A stretch of DNA of 64,000 nt from Zygaena filipendulae (taxonomy: Eukaryota > Arthropoda > Insecta > Lepidoptera > Zygaenidae), in NCBI GenBank assembly GCA_907165275.2, contig OU015666.1, forward strand, positions 712,001-776,000. The letters run 5' to 3'. The notes under the pieces were generated by a model. That model was not told the origin of the DNA. It made no database searches and saw nothing but the letters and a program-made list of their open reading frames with translations. The translations under genes and the position numbers were made by a program. Below are positions 54,151-64,000 of this stretch, one piece after another. The stretch's first letter is position 1. Each line of letters starts with the position of its first letter.

Positions 54151-54444
54151 TGAAATGAAATGAAATGAAATGAAATGAAATGAAATGAAATGAAATGAAA
54201 TGAAATGAAATGAAATGAAATGAAATGAAATGAAATGAAATGAAATGAAATGAAATGAAATGAAATGAAATGAAATGAAATGAAATGAAATGAAATGAAA
54301 TGAAATGAAATGAAATGAAATGAAATGAAATGAAATGAAATGAAATGAAATGAAATGAAATGAAATGAAATGAAATGAAATGAAATGAAATGAAATGAAA
54401 TGAAATGAAATGAAATGAAATGAAATGAAATGAAATGAAATGAA
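54151..54444. repeat. (TGAAA)n microsatellite, about 59 units
   Basis: A nearly perfect pentanucleotide array. The 156-codon minus frame of alternating FHFIS is this array and not a protein. It is followed by TGAAGTTTATTCG, which could be a retroelement tail, though no element body is recognised. Confidence 0.97.
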
Positions 54445-54631
54445 GTTTATTCGTTACGACTACAATTAAATAAAATGGGTTAACTAAAAGCAGCACAAAC
54501 TGTCGCAACAAAATGGCGTATAAGAACGTACGTGAAGTTTGACGATGCTGCAACGAGTATTATCGATTATTCGGAACCTTATTCGATAATGGAATGGAAA
54601 TCTGTCGTCTAGTTGTAGCCCTACAGCCTTA

Positions 54632-54827
54632 CTAGCTGTGCCCTGCGGTGTCACCCGCGTTAATTACGGAATTCTCGCGGGACTTCTGAGATAAAAGTAC
54701 CTACCCTATATCGTTTACTGTACCCCGATCACGTGTATGCAAAATTAATGATGATCAGTTGAAAAGTTAAGTCGTGAAAGAGTAACAAAGTTAAACAAAC
54801 CCACTTCCGAATTTATATTAATTAGGA
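54632..54827 (-). mobile_element. HelN subtype H1
   Basis: CTAGCTGTGCCCTGCGGTGTC at the left and TATATTAATTAGGAT at the right. Confidence 0.85.
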
Positions 54828-55087
54828 TAATCAGTTCAAGAATAGAAGTGTTATGACATGTTCAAAGTTGCAAACTCTGGTCTCTGGTCACTACCGGTCA
54901 TCGACGTATGCATGATGCACGTATAGATAAACAGACAGACCGACATAAATATCCTAAAAAATTGTTGGGTTTTGTTTGTTACATGTATTATTTCGGTAAT
55001 TTTTAATTTCAAATTAATTCAATGGACAGAATTATGCTCTTTTATATAGGGGACCCTAATGAACGTCGGTAGGTATTTTTTGCTAAA

Positions 55088-55286
55088 CTAGATAATATTA
55101 TAAAGCGCGAAGATTTGATTTTTTGTTTGTTTGTTACGATTTAACTCAAAAACTACAGGACCGATTTCAAAAATTCCTTCACCATTGAAATGCTACATTA
55201 TCCTTAAGTAACATAGGCTATATTGTAACCCGGAATTCCCGCGGGAACTCCGAAATTACCGCGGGTTAAACCGCGGGGACAGCTAG
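55088..55286 (+). mobile_element. HelN subtype H9
   Basis: ATAATATTATAAAGCGCGAAG, ACTACAGGACCGATTTCAAA, CACCATTGAAATGCTAC and a clean end ACCGCGGGTTAAACCGCGG, then GGACAGCTAG|T. Confidence 0.85.
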
Positions 55287-55690
55287 TGTGTAGGTATATA
55301 GTATAATATATTATATTATAAGATAAGTAATTAGATGTTTATTTATATCTATACACCAAGACAGGTTAAAACAACTTATCGGCGATTCGCTTTCCATGAA
55401 GCTATACGTATAATTTGAGTGACTGAGCTGGATAATAATATACGTATTTCAAGCCGGTTGGCAACATTTCCATCGTTAGGTAATATTATTACTTTTGCAG
55501 AATCTGGCAACACTAGAACGGCAGCCATTTGTCAAAAGGGTTAGCTTTCGAAACCAAACTGGGCACGAGTCAACAACGAATGAACAAGACAATATCTTAA
55601 TGGTAAAGTAGCAAACACCAATTAAGTTTAACAAGGGAGTTTGCGCAAAGTGTACCGATCTCGAATTGAGCTCTCATTTATATTAGTCTA

Positions 55691-55805
55691 CTAGCTGTCC
55701 CCCGCGATTTCATCCGCGGTAATTTTGGAGTAAAAAAAGTACTCTATGTCCTTCTTTGTACCCCGACAGTAGTTGACAGTGATTAGTATTATAAATATTA
55801 GTTTA
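55691..55805 (-). mobile_element. HelN, 5' half lost
   Basis: CTAGCTGTCCCCCGCGATTTC, then a deletion, and TATTATAAATATTAG. Confidence 0.65.
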
Positions 55806-56327
55806 CTTTAAATATTGTTGGTGTGTCTATCCTGTACCTACAAACGTATATTTTAACAGGCTTCATGTCAAAACTTGGCATCAGATTATGTTGCCACTTA
55901 AAATTTATAATTACCTATTTCTTACTGAACCGGGATTAAAATAGTTTCAGAAGAAATACAAGAAAATCATCCCACTCTATCATTTAGAATCTTTGCGTCA
56001 CAACTATCTTACTTTCGACGGTGCAGAAACATAAACAAATAGGTACCTAATCACGTCTCTAAAACATGTAAATAATATACGTAGTATCTTAAAAAGTATA
56101 TACAAATAACCAGTTCAAATTATAATACAAACAAGTCCCATGCAGTTGTGCGTAGCACGGTAGTGATCGTAATTGTGAATCCGTTAACACTGACGTAACG
56201 ACACCGACACGACTTGTAAACTTGATCGAATTCTTTTCTTTTCTTTTGAAATGTAAAATTTCAATCTCTATTTTGTTTGATGGCCGTAATTTTTTTTATA
56301 AGTACACTTTTTTTTTAATTTTAATCT
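55806..56327. other. No gene recognised
   Basis: AT-rich, no supported frame. Confidence 0.45.
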
Positions 56328-56462
56328 CTTACTAATATTATAAATGTGAAAATAACTCTGTCAGTCTGTCTGTTAAGCTTTCATACTTTAACGGCTCAAT
56401 TGATCTTAATGAAATTTTGCATTAACATTGTCAGGGGTAGAGAAAACAATATAAGATACCTA
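56328..56462 (+). mobile_element. HelN 5' half (H1)
   Basis: CTCTTACTAATATTATAAATG, ACGGCTCAATTGATCTTAATG and CATTGTCAGGGGTAGAG; the 3' module is absent. Confidence 0.65.
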
Positions 56463-56499
56463 CCTTTACTTTATATATCTTACAATTTTTTTTTATAGC

Positions 56500-56725
56500 G
56501 GACGGTGGGCGCTTGTCCAAATCACATAAGGGCTTTTAATGGCCCGTAAATTTTACACAATGCGCTGTCTTTAACGATCAGTATGGTCTTCTCAAGTCGT
56601 CCCTTGTAAATGGGATGCGAACCGGTTTTTATTCAGCACGCGGAGTCGCCCTGCCCGAGCGGCGGGCACCTCGGTAACACGATGTTGTGTTGGATTAAAA
56701 GATTCACTGCCAACACAGATTTTCA
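56500..56725. other. Less AT-rich block, unclassified
   Basis: GCGGACGGTGGGCGCTTGTC, GGCCCGTAAATTTTACACAATG, CGCCCTGCCCGAGCGGCGGG. It looks like a repeat consensus but has no partner in the window and no frame. Confidence 0.35.
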
Positions 56726-56796
56726 ACCTTAGCCCATGGTATATATACGTATGTGATGGTAAATGTGTTGCAAATTTTCTCTTTTATTTTCATCTG

Positions 56797-57068
56797 GCTA
56801 TACCCCGAGGTTTCACATGTGTTAATTTTGGACTTCCTGGTTAAAAAGTAACCTATGTCCTTCTGTATCCCTGATAACTCGTATGCAAAAGTTCAAGTGA
56901 TTTCACCCGCCTTAATTTCGGAGTTCTCGAAGGGATTCCGGATAAAAAGTACCCTTGTCAATCTCCTTACCCATGACAATGTGTATACAATATTTCATGA
57001 TGATCAGTTAAGCCGTTAAGCCGTGAAAGCGTAATAAACAAACAAACTTACATTCGCATTTAGTTTTT
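56797..57068 (-). mobile_element. HelN subtype H1, unit duplicated
   Basis: GGCTATACCCCGAGGTTTCAC at the left; a second GTGATTTCACCCGCCTTAATTTCGG unit starts near 56902; ends CATTCGCATTTAG. Confidence 0.7.
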
Positions 57069-57499
57069 AAGAATTTGTCTAGATAATATTGATGTTCAAT
57101 TTAGCTTTCAGAGTTAGGGACAAAACACTCTATTTAAAGTGTAAAAATAATTTTACCAGTTCAAAAGTTCCATAACTTCTAAATAAGTCATTTCAATGGT
57201 TCAATTCAATTTTATTCAATAAACCTTAAAATAAATTCAAAATAAAACACAAACGATATTTCGCGTACTTTGGTAGTAAAACACCCACACCCAAGACTGG
57301 TTACCAAACTATGTTGCCGATCACTTGTACCTTATTCTATACGTGTTAGCGTTCGTTATGCTTTGCACCGACGTGTGCGTAGAGTTAGTGGCGAAACACC
57401 GATCCGGCTTCGTTGAAAGGGCATGAGAGGACTGAAGTAACTGTTCCTTTGGTTTATTTAAACAGGGTTTTATAAGAGAATAATATTAACAATAATAAC
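57069..57499. other. No gene recognised
   Basis: No supported frame or repeat ends. Confidence 0.4.
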
Positions 57500-57570
57500 T
57501 ACATTTCACAACACATAAATCTATGATTCCACACAAAGCCATAAGCTTTTATCGTGTAAACCTTAGATCA
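57500..57570 (-). mobile_element. SINE-A tail fragment
   Basis: TTTCACAACACATAAATCTATG and CATAAGCTTTTATCGTGTAAACC match the tail half of SINE-A. Confidence 0.6.
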
Positions 57571-57712
57571 CATATCGACGCCCCCAGCGAATAAACCGGT
57601 AATAGGCTATTACGAGGTTCTTCATGTTATTGCAAATTCGGTATCTAGAGCTTTGAATGCACCTTGTGAATTTTTTCTATATTTTTTCTATTGAAATTAT
57701 GAAAGACCAGCT

Positions 57713-58047
57713 GTCCCCCGCGGTTTCACCTGCGGTAATTTTGGAGTTCCCGTGGGAATTTCGAGGTGAAAAGTACCCTATGTCACTCAGGATCACTATA
57801 GCTTCCTGTAAGTGAAATAATTTTTAAAATCGGTTCGGTAGATCCAGAGATAGCTGTTCCGCGCATTTTCACCCGCGGTAATTTCGGAATTCCCGCGGAA
57901 ATTTCGGATTAAAATTTAGCCTATATTAGAGTGGTAACGTAGCATTCAAAAGGTGAAGGAATTTTTAAAATCGGTCCAGTACTCTTGAGCCAATCGTTAC
58001 AAACATACTTACATACAAAACTTTCCTCTTTATAATATTAGTAACGA
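57713..58047 (-). mobile_element. Two HelN copies in tandem (H3 then H9)
   Basis: CAGCTGTCCCCCGCGGTTTCAC with the H3 body (ATCGGTTCGGTAGATCCAGAG), then TAGCTGTTCCGCGCATTTTCAC with the H9 body (AATCGGTCCAGTACTCTTGAG), ending TATAATATTAGTAACGA. Confidence 0.75.
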
Positions 58048-58807
58048 TACGACATAATACGGGTTTTTTTCTATAACTACAAGTAATATTTTTGTTTTAC
58101 GAATAATATGAATATCATAAATAAGAACCATGTTATTCGTTATAATATTACATTGTGGTATTATTGTATTATAATGGAGTCCAAGATGCTTTTTAACTGA
58201 CTTCCAAAAAAGGAGGTTTTGTGTTTGACTGTATGTATGTTATTTCTTCTTCTCATATCAGCACGATTTTCAGTAGCTCCGACCGTAACCTTGGATTTGC
58301 CCCGCGTACGTGCCACCCAATTCTACGGGGGTCCCCCGTAACATGTCTTTGAGAAAAGTTTATGAATGAATTTTAATTTTTTTTTTTATTTTTCCTGTTA
58401 AATTCGAATTTTGATGTTATTGGTTTACTCTCTGGGGGCGTCGATATGTATCTATATATCTATGCAAATACTAGCTGTTCCTAGCAGTAGAGACAACAAC
58501 TATAACATCAATATAGACTATTTATAACATACGTACGTGGAATATTGTCAATTTCAATTATATTTGATAAACCGTGCCCCTTAATTAGATCGCACTAATT
58601 ACACAAAGGTCACTGCACACTCATCATTTTCCAGTCTACCACTAAGCGCACTCTAGGCGGTACAGGCAACCGATTTATTTACAATCCAAACTGAATCTAA
58701 TTGCGCCTGGTTATAAATGTTTTCTGGCAATATTTAGAAGCCATTGCTGGTTTCGAAAGAGTTCATAGTTTGTCAATTAAATTTCTTGTATTTTTTTATA
58801 TTAAATA
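58048..58807. other. No gene; repeat fragment at 58195
   Basis: AACTGACTTCCAAAAAAGGAGG at 58195 begins a fragment of the repeat also seen at 2155 and 36076. A decayed HelN end (ACTAGCTGTTCCTAGCAG) is near 58470. Confidence 0.4.
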
Positions 58808-59044
58808 CTAGCTATCCCCCGCGATTACACTCGCGTTAATTCAGGAGATTCCGTGGGAATTTTGGGATATAAAGTACCCTTTGTCACTCGGGACTATCGT
58901 AGCTTCCTATAAGTGAAGATTTTTTTTTAAATTGGTTTAGTAGATCCAGAGATTACCCCCTACAACGTCACAAACTCACAAAGCACAAACTCACAAATAT
59001 TTCACAAACCCACAAACTTTACCTCTGTATAATATCAGTATAGA
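58808..59044 (-). mobile_element. HelN subtype H3, single inner unit
   Basis: CTAGCTATCCCCCGCGATTAC at the left and TATAATATCAGTATAGA at the right, with an expanded CACAAACTCACAAA tract near the 5' end. Confidence 0.85.
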
Positions 59045-59225
59045 TCTACCACTACAAGCCTACCGGCAGTTCAAATATGGCATGACACTGATCACATAAT
59101 ATATCAAGGAGTTCTGCTTAGATTAAAATACTTTTAAGGCGATCGACTAATCCTTCAAAAATTCCAGTATAAGTTAACCTAAGCTGACTTAAATCTGACA
59201 AGTTTGGAAGAAACTCGTAACTTTC

Positions 59226-59408
59226 ACTGGTGGGGTGAGGTGTGTGATGAACACAGGGTTCCACATCTCAGTCTGGGCGTGTTTATATATCTTTTCTATA
59301 ATATGTTTATGTATTAATAATTTATACACCACGTTTGCTTGGTTTCCACGACATAAGCTTTTGTGTAGCCTGTGGGATAAAGTAGATGTTATATAATATA
59401 TTATTATT
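59226..59408 (+). mobile_element. SINE-A, head lost
   Basis: Starts just past the B box at GTGGGGTGAGGTGTGTGATG, then AACACAGGGTTCCACATCTCAG and the tail GGTTTCCACGACATAAGC, ending ATATTATTATTAT. The only plus-strand SINE-A here. Confidence 0.8.
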
Positions 59409-59665
59409 ATATTTCTAGGCACCTTATAAGTGGCCGACATTTATGTGTAAAGGCTTGTCAAACCCGTCTATCGAGCCTGTCAAAGATGGTCACTTATTTT
59501 CTATACTGACTGTACATGCGTTACTAGTTATCGGCAGCCCCGCACCGCGCCGTAAGGGTACAGTAAGCATCAAAAATACGTCAATACCTACCTACTTTCG
59601 TCACTCGTTGAACTCTATTACTCAATTCTAAGATTCAACGACTCACTCGTATTAATGATTCGTGA

Positions 59666-59850
59666 CTAGCTGTTTCACCCTCAGTAATTTCGAAGTTCCC
59701 GCGGGAATTCCGGGATGAAATACAAAGAGTAGAAGTACTCCTCTGAATACGTGTAAGTATACAAAATTTTATAATAAATCGGCTGAGCTGTAAAAGCGTG
59801 AATGCGTAACAAACACACTTACAAACTCACTTTCGCATTTAGGGCAAGGA
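59666..59850 (-). mobile_element. HelN subtype H1, hairpin shortened
   Basis: CTAGCTGTTTCACCCTCAG at the left (stem deleted) and TTTAGGGCAAGGAT at the right. Confidence 0.8.
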
Positions 59851-60427
59851 TCACATGTATCTGCTGCTGACTCTACATACGTGTAAATGGATATTCATTA
59901 TATCCGAGGCGCCCCGGGCGCGGACAGACATTGGTTCCGTACAAAGAGCTGTCTCAGTTGTGTTTTGATGGCGGCTGATCCCTACTTTGTTTTCGTTGTT
60001 CATTGAATAAACTGTTAATTTAAATTACTTCAGATTGAATGTTGATTGCAATTGCAAAATTTGATTGGATTCAAAGGATCAGAAAGTATTCGAGTCGGCA
60101 GATCTAATTATCCAAAAAATAATATCATATTTGGCACTAGCTGTTGTCAGTGGTTTAAACGCAGAGCAAATAAATTAACTAGAGAGGACATGTAGGCGGG
60201 GCAGGCGCACCACCGTTGCAAAGGAAGTTAGAGCAAATGGTGCCATACCATACAAAAAGAAGTTTTGGGTTACTAACTAAGTAAAAACAACCATAAAGCG
60301 TTTCTTTACGTACTGAATGTTTTAGTGCGTGATGAATAGTTTTGTGTGCGAAAATCACCCGCCGCTGGTTTTCATCGGTTTTCATACTAAACTAAGTTGA
60401 TGTCCCTTCTATCTGCTATTTTCTGTT
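59851..60427. other. No gene recognised
   Basis: Short GC-rich spot (GAGGCGCCCCGGGCGCGGACAG) near 59907; otherwise no feature. Confidence 0.4.
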
Positions 60428-60581
60428 CTGCGGGTTTACCCACCTGAATTTCGGAGTTCTAGCGAAAAGGACAAAAAGTACCGTAGGTATGTGCATAACG
60501 TGCAGGTAAAATTTCATGATGATCGGTTGAGTAGATAAGGCGTAATCCACACACAAATAACCTCATCCGCAATAATCCTAA
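60428..60581 (-). mobile_element. HelN subtype H1, decayed
   Basis: TGCGGGTTTACCCACCTGAATTTCGGAG, ATTTCATGATGATCGGTTGA and CCGCAATAATCCTAAG. Confidence 0.65.
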
Positions 60582-60689
60582 GAAATGAAACTTTTTTGAA
60601 TTTGAATTCAATGCATGCGAAATACAACAGCCCATGAGAAACTTTACTATTCAAAACATCACCAAGCCAAGTATACATATTGAGTACGA

Positions 60690-60965
60690 CACAGACATGG
60701 TCCGCGGTACGACCCAACTTTTCACTCGTGCCGCAGTTTTACCGCGGGTCAAGCGCTGCAAGTTTTTCCACATTTCGCTCATACAAGAGCTTTGAAGTAG
60801 CGATTAGAAGCGCCCGTCGGCGCGCAAGTTAAGTGAACTGAGTTGAAGTTACTTCACTTCACTTCACTTCACTTTACTTCGCTTTGTCACAACTTTTAAT
60901 TCACAACTTTCCAAGTGCAGTTGACGTATTCCGCGTGTGCCCTTGCAGTATGGCGAAAAGAAATG
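60690..60965. promoter_or_regulatory. CpG-rich patch with (TTCAC)n, possible host promoter
   Basis: Clusters of CpG (GCGCCCGTCGGCGCGCAAG, TACCGCGGGTCAAGCGC), a short TTCAC array at about 60852-60882, and no transposon ends. A small ATG frame at 60951 (MAKRNARSIVRKNI) follows GTGTGCCCTTGCAG, which resembles a splice acceptor. This is suggestive only. Confidence 0.25.
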
Positions 60966-61018
60966 CTCGGAGTATTGTCCGAAAAAATATCTAGAAATAT
61001 TATGAAATATATTTCTTA

Positions 61019-61255
61019 CGGCCGCACTCAGAGTTGACTTTAATGATTACTTAGTTAAGTATAGATTTTTAAAACAAAACTGCCGCAATCAGAGACGTTC
61101 AGTAAATTAATGTTAATTGGCATTTAATGAGACGTAACTTAATTAGTTAAATTCCAATTAACATTAATTTATTAAACTTGTCTGATTGCGGCAGTTTTGT
61201 TTTAAAAATCTATACTTAACTAAGTAATCATTAAAGTAGACTCTGAGTGCGGCGG
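61019..61255. mobile_element. M-TWA fold-back MITE
   Basis: CGGCCGCACTCAGAGTTG to the complement of CCGCCGCACTCAGAGTC, flanked by TTA on both sides (61016-61018 and 61256-61258). Near-perfect self-complementarity over about 110 bp per arm. Confidence 0.92.
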
Positions 61256-62038
61256 TTAGTAGCTGTTCCCCGCGGATTCACCCTCGTTAATTTCGGAGTT
61301 TCGGAGTAAACTGGCTAAAGTTGTAAAGAAAGAGAAAATTGTAAGTAGGTTACATCTACGATAGTAACTGTTTTATTCATGGAAACCTACCTTATAAAAA
61401 ACTCCTGTGATTGTGTTAAATTGTGTGTTGACTCAACTAAAATTCAACGTATCAATTAGATAACTGTAATTTGTGTTTTGTCTCTATTTTCACACTATTC
61501 CTTACCTTTTCTTTCTTTCTTCTTATAAATAGGTCGATTGTAGCGTAATATTATAGTTAATAATATCGTTTTAATATTTAAGTAGATGTTATCTTTATAC
61601 TGCTCAACTTTAGGGCACACTTACGAGTACAATTTCCTTACAACATAGCGTCGTAATAAAAACTATAAGTTAAATTTAACTGCTCTGCTTAACCGTTGAC
61701 TGGGGTGTCGTTAAGATATGAAAGTTTCTGACTTGCAGATGGCGAACAATACGGACGCTTCTTCTTTAGTCGACGAGCCGAGAAGAACTCATTGTCTGTT
61801 ATAAATACATCATCTTTTATTGCTTAAAGTTGGTGTAATTAGACTGAGATACTAGTGTATTACTGTTGCCTTTTTTGTTTAAAATGTGTAATAGGTAAGT
61901 AAATACCTACCTCATTTTATGATTTTCGTTGTGGTCATATATTGTTTATGGTCGTGGTAAAGGCAAAGATATTGACAGACGGAGATATCAATGTATTTTA
62001 TATACTTAGGTATAAATTGAAGTGTCTTTTATCTATAA
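61256..62038. other. No gene; HelN terminus at start
   Basis: AGTAGCTGTTCCCCGCGGATTCACC at 61258 is a truncated reverse HelN 3' end. The rest is AT-rich. Confidence 0.45.
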
Positions 62039-62190
62039 CTAGCTGCCTCCAGCGGAATTCCAGGATCAAATATACGTATAAACCTTCCTCATAAATCTAT
62101 TGATGAAAACCGCATGAAAGTCCGTTCAGTAATCTTTGAGTTTATCGCTCGTAGACAGACAGACATGGCCTGGACTTTGTAATATGTAGT
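62039..62190 (-). mobile_element. HelN subtype H8, decayed
   Basis: CTAGCTGCCTCCAGCGGAATTCC, then AAACCGCATGAAAGTCCGTTCAG and a GACAGACAGACA run. Confidence 0.65.
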
Positions 62191-62312
62191 GATTAGATAA
62201 CTTCTAATACTAGTAAGCTCTGAAAATATTATATTTTTGTAAGCTAATAAAACACGATAAAAAAAGCGTATACTTAACGCATAATTTTTAATTCGATTAT
62301 ATTTTTATTATA

Positions 62313-62550
62313 TGGACATAGATAAGCAATAGTGTGTTAACCCACACTGGAGAAATTTTGAGTAAATCGTGTTTTAAAAGTAGGATCGCCATTTTGTGTC
62401 AACATTTTTTATCTTCAATATTTCGTTACATATTTAAGCAATTTAATAAGGTAAACACATAATTAAAAAACGTTCCCTAACTCTCAATAAATGATTCTGA
62501 ATCAATAACTTAATTTTGTGGGTTAACATGTTATTGCTTATCTGCGTCCA
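62313..62550. mobile_element. M-237 MITE
   Basis: TGGACATAGATAAGCAATAG to the complement of TGGACGCAGATAAGCAATAA, flanked by TATA on both sides. Confidence 0.92.
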
Positions 62551-63335
62551 TATACAAGTAGGTAAGCAAGACCTGGGCTTGAATAAATTCTTCGTTTTTT
62601 ATACCCTGATATGCATTAAGTCTAACAATGGATTCAAAAACGCTACTGAATAAAAAAAAAAAAACCCGAATCTTTTATAAATGTTATAATATCGAGACAG
62701 AATTATTACTGTCGTAAGTTGAAAAGTTCGTATCTAAAAAGGCTTTTTACATTAAACGCTCGCCAGCCCACGCTCTAACGACACGTATCTCTTTACTGAC
62801 ACAAACATATATAATTTGTCACTATTTCCGTCCACAATAACGAGACGACGTTATTTATAACGGTGTAATAACTTATTCACTATTGATACTTTGTCTTGAT
62901 GATTATACTTAAAACTAGAAAGCGATGAGCTTCTGTACAGATAAGGTACAACCTCCATCAAACGTACACCGGTCGACGAGTTGCGTAAAAGCACGTCCGA
63001 TATATTCAATCTCAAACCAACTTCAAAGTACCGGTCGTAAGGTCGAAAACAGATTGGGAGTATTAGATTCTTAGCATCAGGTTGTCTGGATAGTCTGTAA
63101 AAAGCTTACTTCTACTACATACAATCTATAGAGTTGAGTGGGTGGATTTTTGTATAGTTAAGCTCAAAGATGATGTTTTTCTGTAGATAGGACAGATTTA
63201 CGTTGGATCTCACTTTTAGTCCCATTCTTTAGATACCTACTGCCATTGGATTCCATTTTGTTTGCTATTAAATCTCATATTTAAAATGTATCTCCGAGGA
63301 ACTCCCTAAATTCACGCGATAGGTAAAACCGAGGC
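62551..63335. other. No gene recognised
   Basis: AT-rich; no frame or repeat. Confidence 0.45.
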
Positions 63336-63467
63336 GAGCTGCCCCTCGCGATTTCACCTGTAGCTTCCTATCAGTAAATGAAGTTTTACAATCTGTTCAG
63401 CAGTTCCTGAGGTTGCCCCCCTGCATCCAAACTTACAAACTTTGCCTCTTTATCAAAATTTGTGTAG
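63336..63467 (-). mobile_element. HelN subtype H3 remnant
   Basis: GAGCTGCCCCTCGCGATTTCACC, TAGCTTCCTATCAGT, CAATCTGTTCAGCAGTTCC and CTTACAAACTTTGCCTCTTTA. Confidence 0.6.
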
Positions 63468-63883
63468 AATAATGTCTTCTTTCTCTTTCTGTGCTTGATC
63501 TGGTCATTATGAAAAAAAAAATTAATAGGTAAGCTTTCTGCGCCCAACTCTATAAGCTATGACAAAAGTGACCCGTGTTTTAAATAAAATAAAGAGCTGA
63601 GTTTCGGCGTTAAAAATCCTATTAACCCATTTTATTTGAAAGTTACTCTGGCCATAATAGATTGGAAACGTTCAAAGCATTCTGCCCCTTATTGCGAAAG
63701 CGATAAGTCCTACGCCGTATACGTGTGTTGTTCAGAGGTAATATGGGTAAACCATATTGGGCATTGGGTATAACGGCATACAAATTGGTTTGTTAGAAAT
63801 AGACAAGGCGGAGAAGTGCTCAAGTCAATCTATTGGAGATTCGTGTTCAACGTGTAGTTTGTAAGCGTTGTCACTTGACAGTT

Positions 63884-63891
63884 TGACGTCA
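63884..63891. promoter_or_regulatory. Isolated TGACGTCA palindrome
   Basis: Perfect site in CAGTTTGACGTCATTAAGC, with no M-CRE arms nearby. Confidence 0.3.
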
Positions 63892-63960
63892 TTAAGCTTT
63901 TTAAATTAATGTTTCAACTACTGGACACGGGTTTCATTTTAACAGTTAAAGCGATCTCTA

Positions 63961-64000
63961 CGGCTGCACTCAGAGACATTATATTATAATGCTTACTTAA
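63961..64000. mobile_element. M-TWA MITE cut by window end
   Basis: CGGCTGCACTCAGAGAC followed by AATGCTTACTTAA is the left arm; the rest lies outside the window. Confidence 0.65.

Noticed and set aside
54083..54553. 156-codon minus-strand frame, the longest in the window
   Set aside because: A translation of the TGAAA microsatellite (repeating FHFIS).

Overview
The window looks like a gene-poor, repeat-dense stretch of an arthropod nuclear genome, most likely a moth or butterfly (Lepidoptera). It is AT-rich, and no long open reading frame belongs to a host gene. Much of the sequence is remnants of mobile elements. The dominant repeat has the TC...CTAG ends and GC-rich 3' hairpin of non-autonomous Helitrons of the kind abundant in Lepidoptera. 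No rRNA, tRNA gene, CRISPR array or bacterial operon was seen. I could not assign a species, and the region could be intergenic or intronic.

Layout by family. (1) About 45-50 Helitron-like copies (called HelN here) lie in both orientations from about 1.0 kb to 63.5 kb. They share a 3' module (GC stem around a GTGAAA loop, then CAGCTAG|T) joined to at least nine different 5' bodies. (2) M-CRE, a MITE of about 325 bp with up to two perfect TGACGTCA palindromes, has clear copies near 8.0, 11.5, 14.5, 19.8, 33.8, 41.6, 49.6 and 53.0 kb, plus older remnants. (3) M-237, a MITE of 237 bp with TGGAC...GTCCA ends, has five copies. (4) M-TWA is a fold-back MITE with a 3-bp TAA/TTA target duplication; it has three complete copies and one cut by the window end. 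(5) M-346 is a MITE of about 346 bp with two complete copies and one truncated. (6) M-GGCC has GGGCCCTTATTCACTATGACC ends and three copies. (7) There are two tRNA-derived SINE families, SINE-A and SINE-B. (8) Two full-length but dead Tc1-like DNA transposons lie at 16859-18611 and 47777-49318. (9) Several non-LTR retrotransposon 3' ends are present, two of them with clean target-site duplications (38.9 kb and 44.9 kb).

Nesting gives a relative chronology: M-TWA is inside M-237 (35.6-36.0 kb), M-346 is inside SINE-A (40.8-41.4 kb), M-CRE is inside another MITE (7.7-8.4 kb), and a hairpin element is inside M-GGCC (32.1-32.5 kb). A 308-bp tandem duplication at 18.75-19.37 kb copied a Helitron end together with unique flank.

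The only protein-coding traces recognised are transposase and retrotransposon remnants, all with stops or frameshifts. No autonomous Helitron Rep/helicase, LTR-retrotransposon polymerase or intact transposase is present, so every element here would need proteins supplied from elsewhere. Of the non-repeat sequence, three CpG-rich patches (about 27.24-27.50, 31.06-31.16 and 60.69-60.96 kb) are the best places to look for host promoters or exons. The most unusual system-level feature is the MITE family that spreads paired CREB/ATF-type palindromes with near-constant 44-45 bp spacing.
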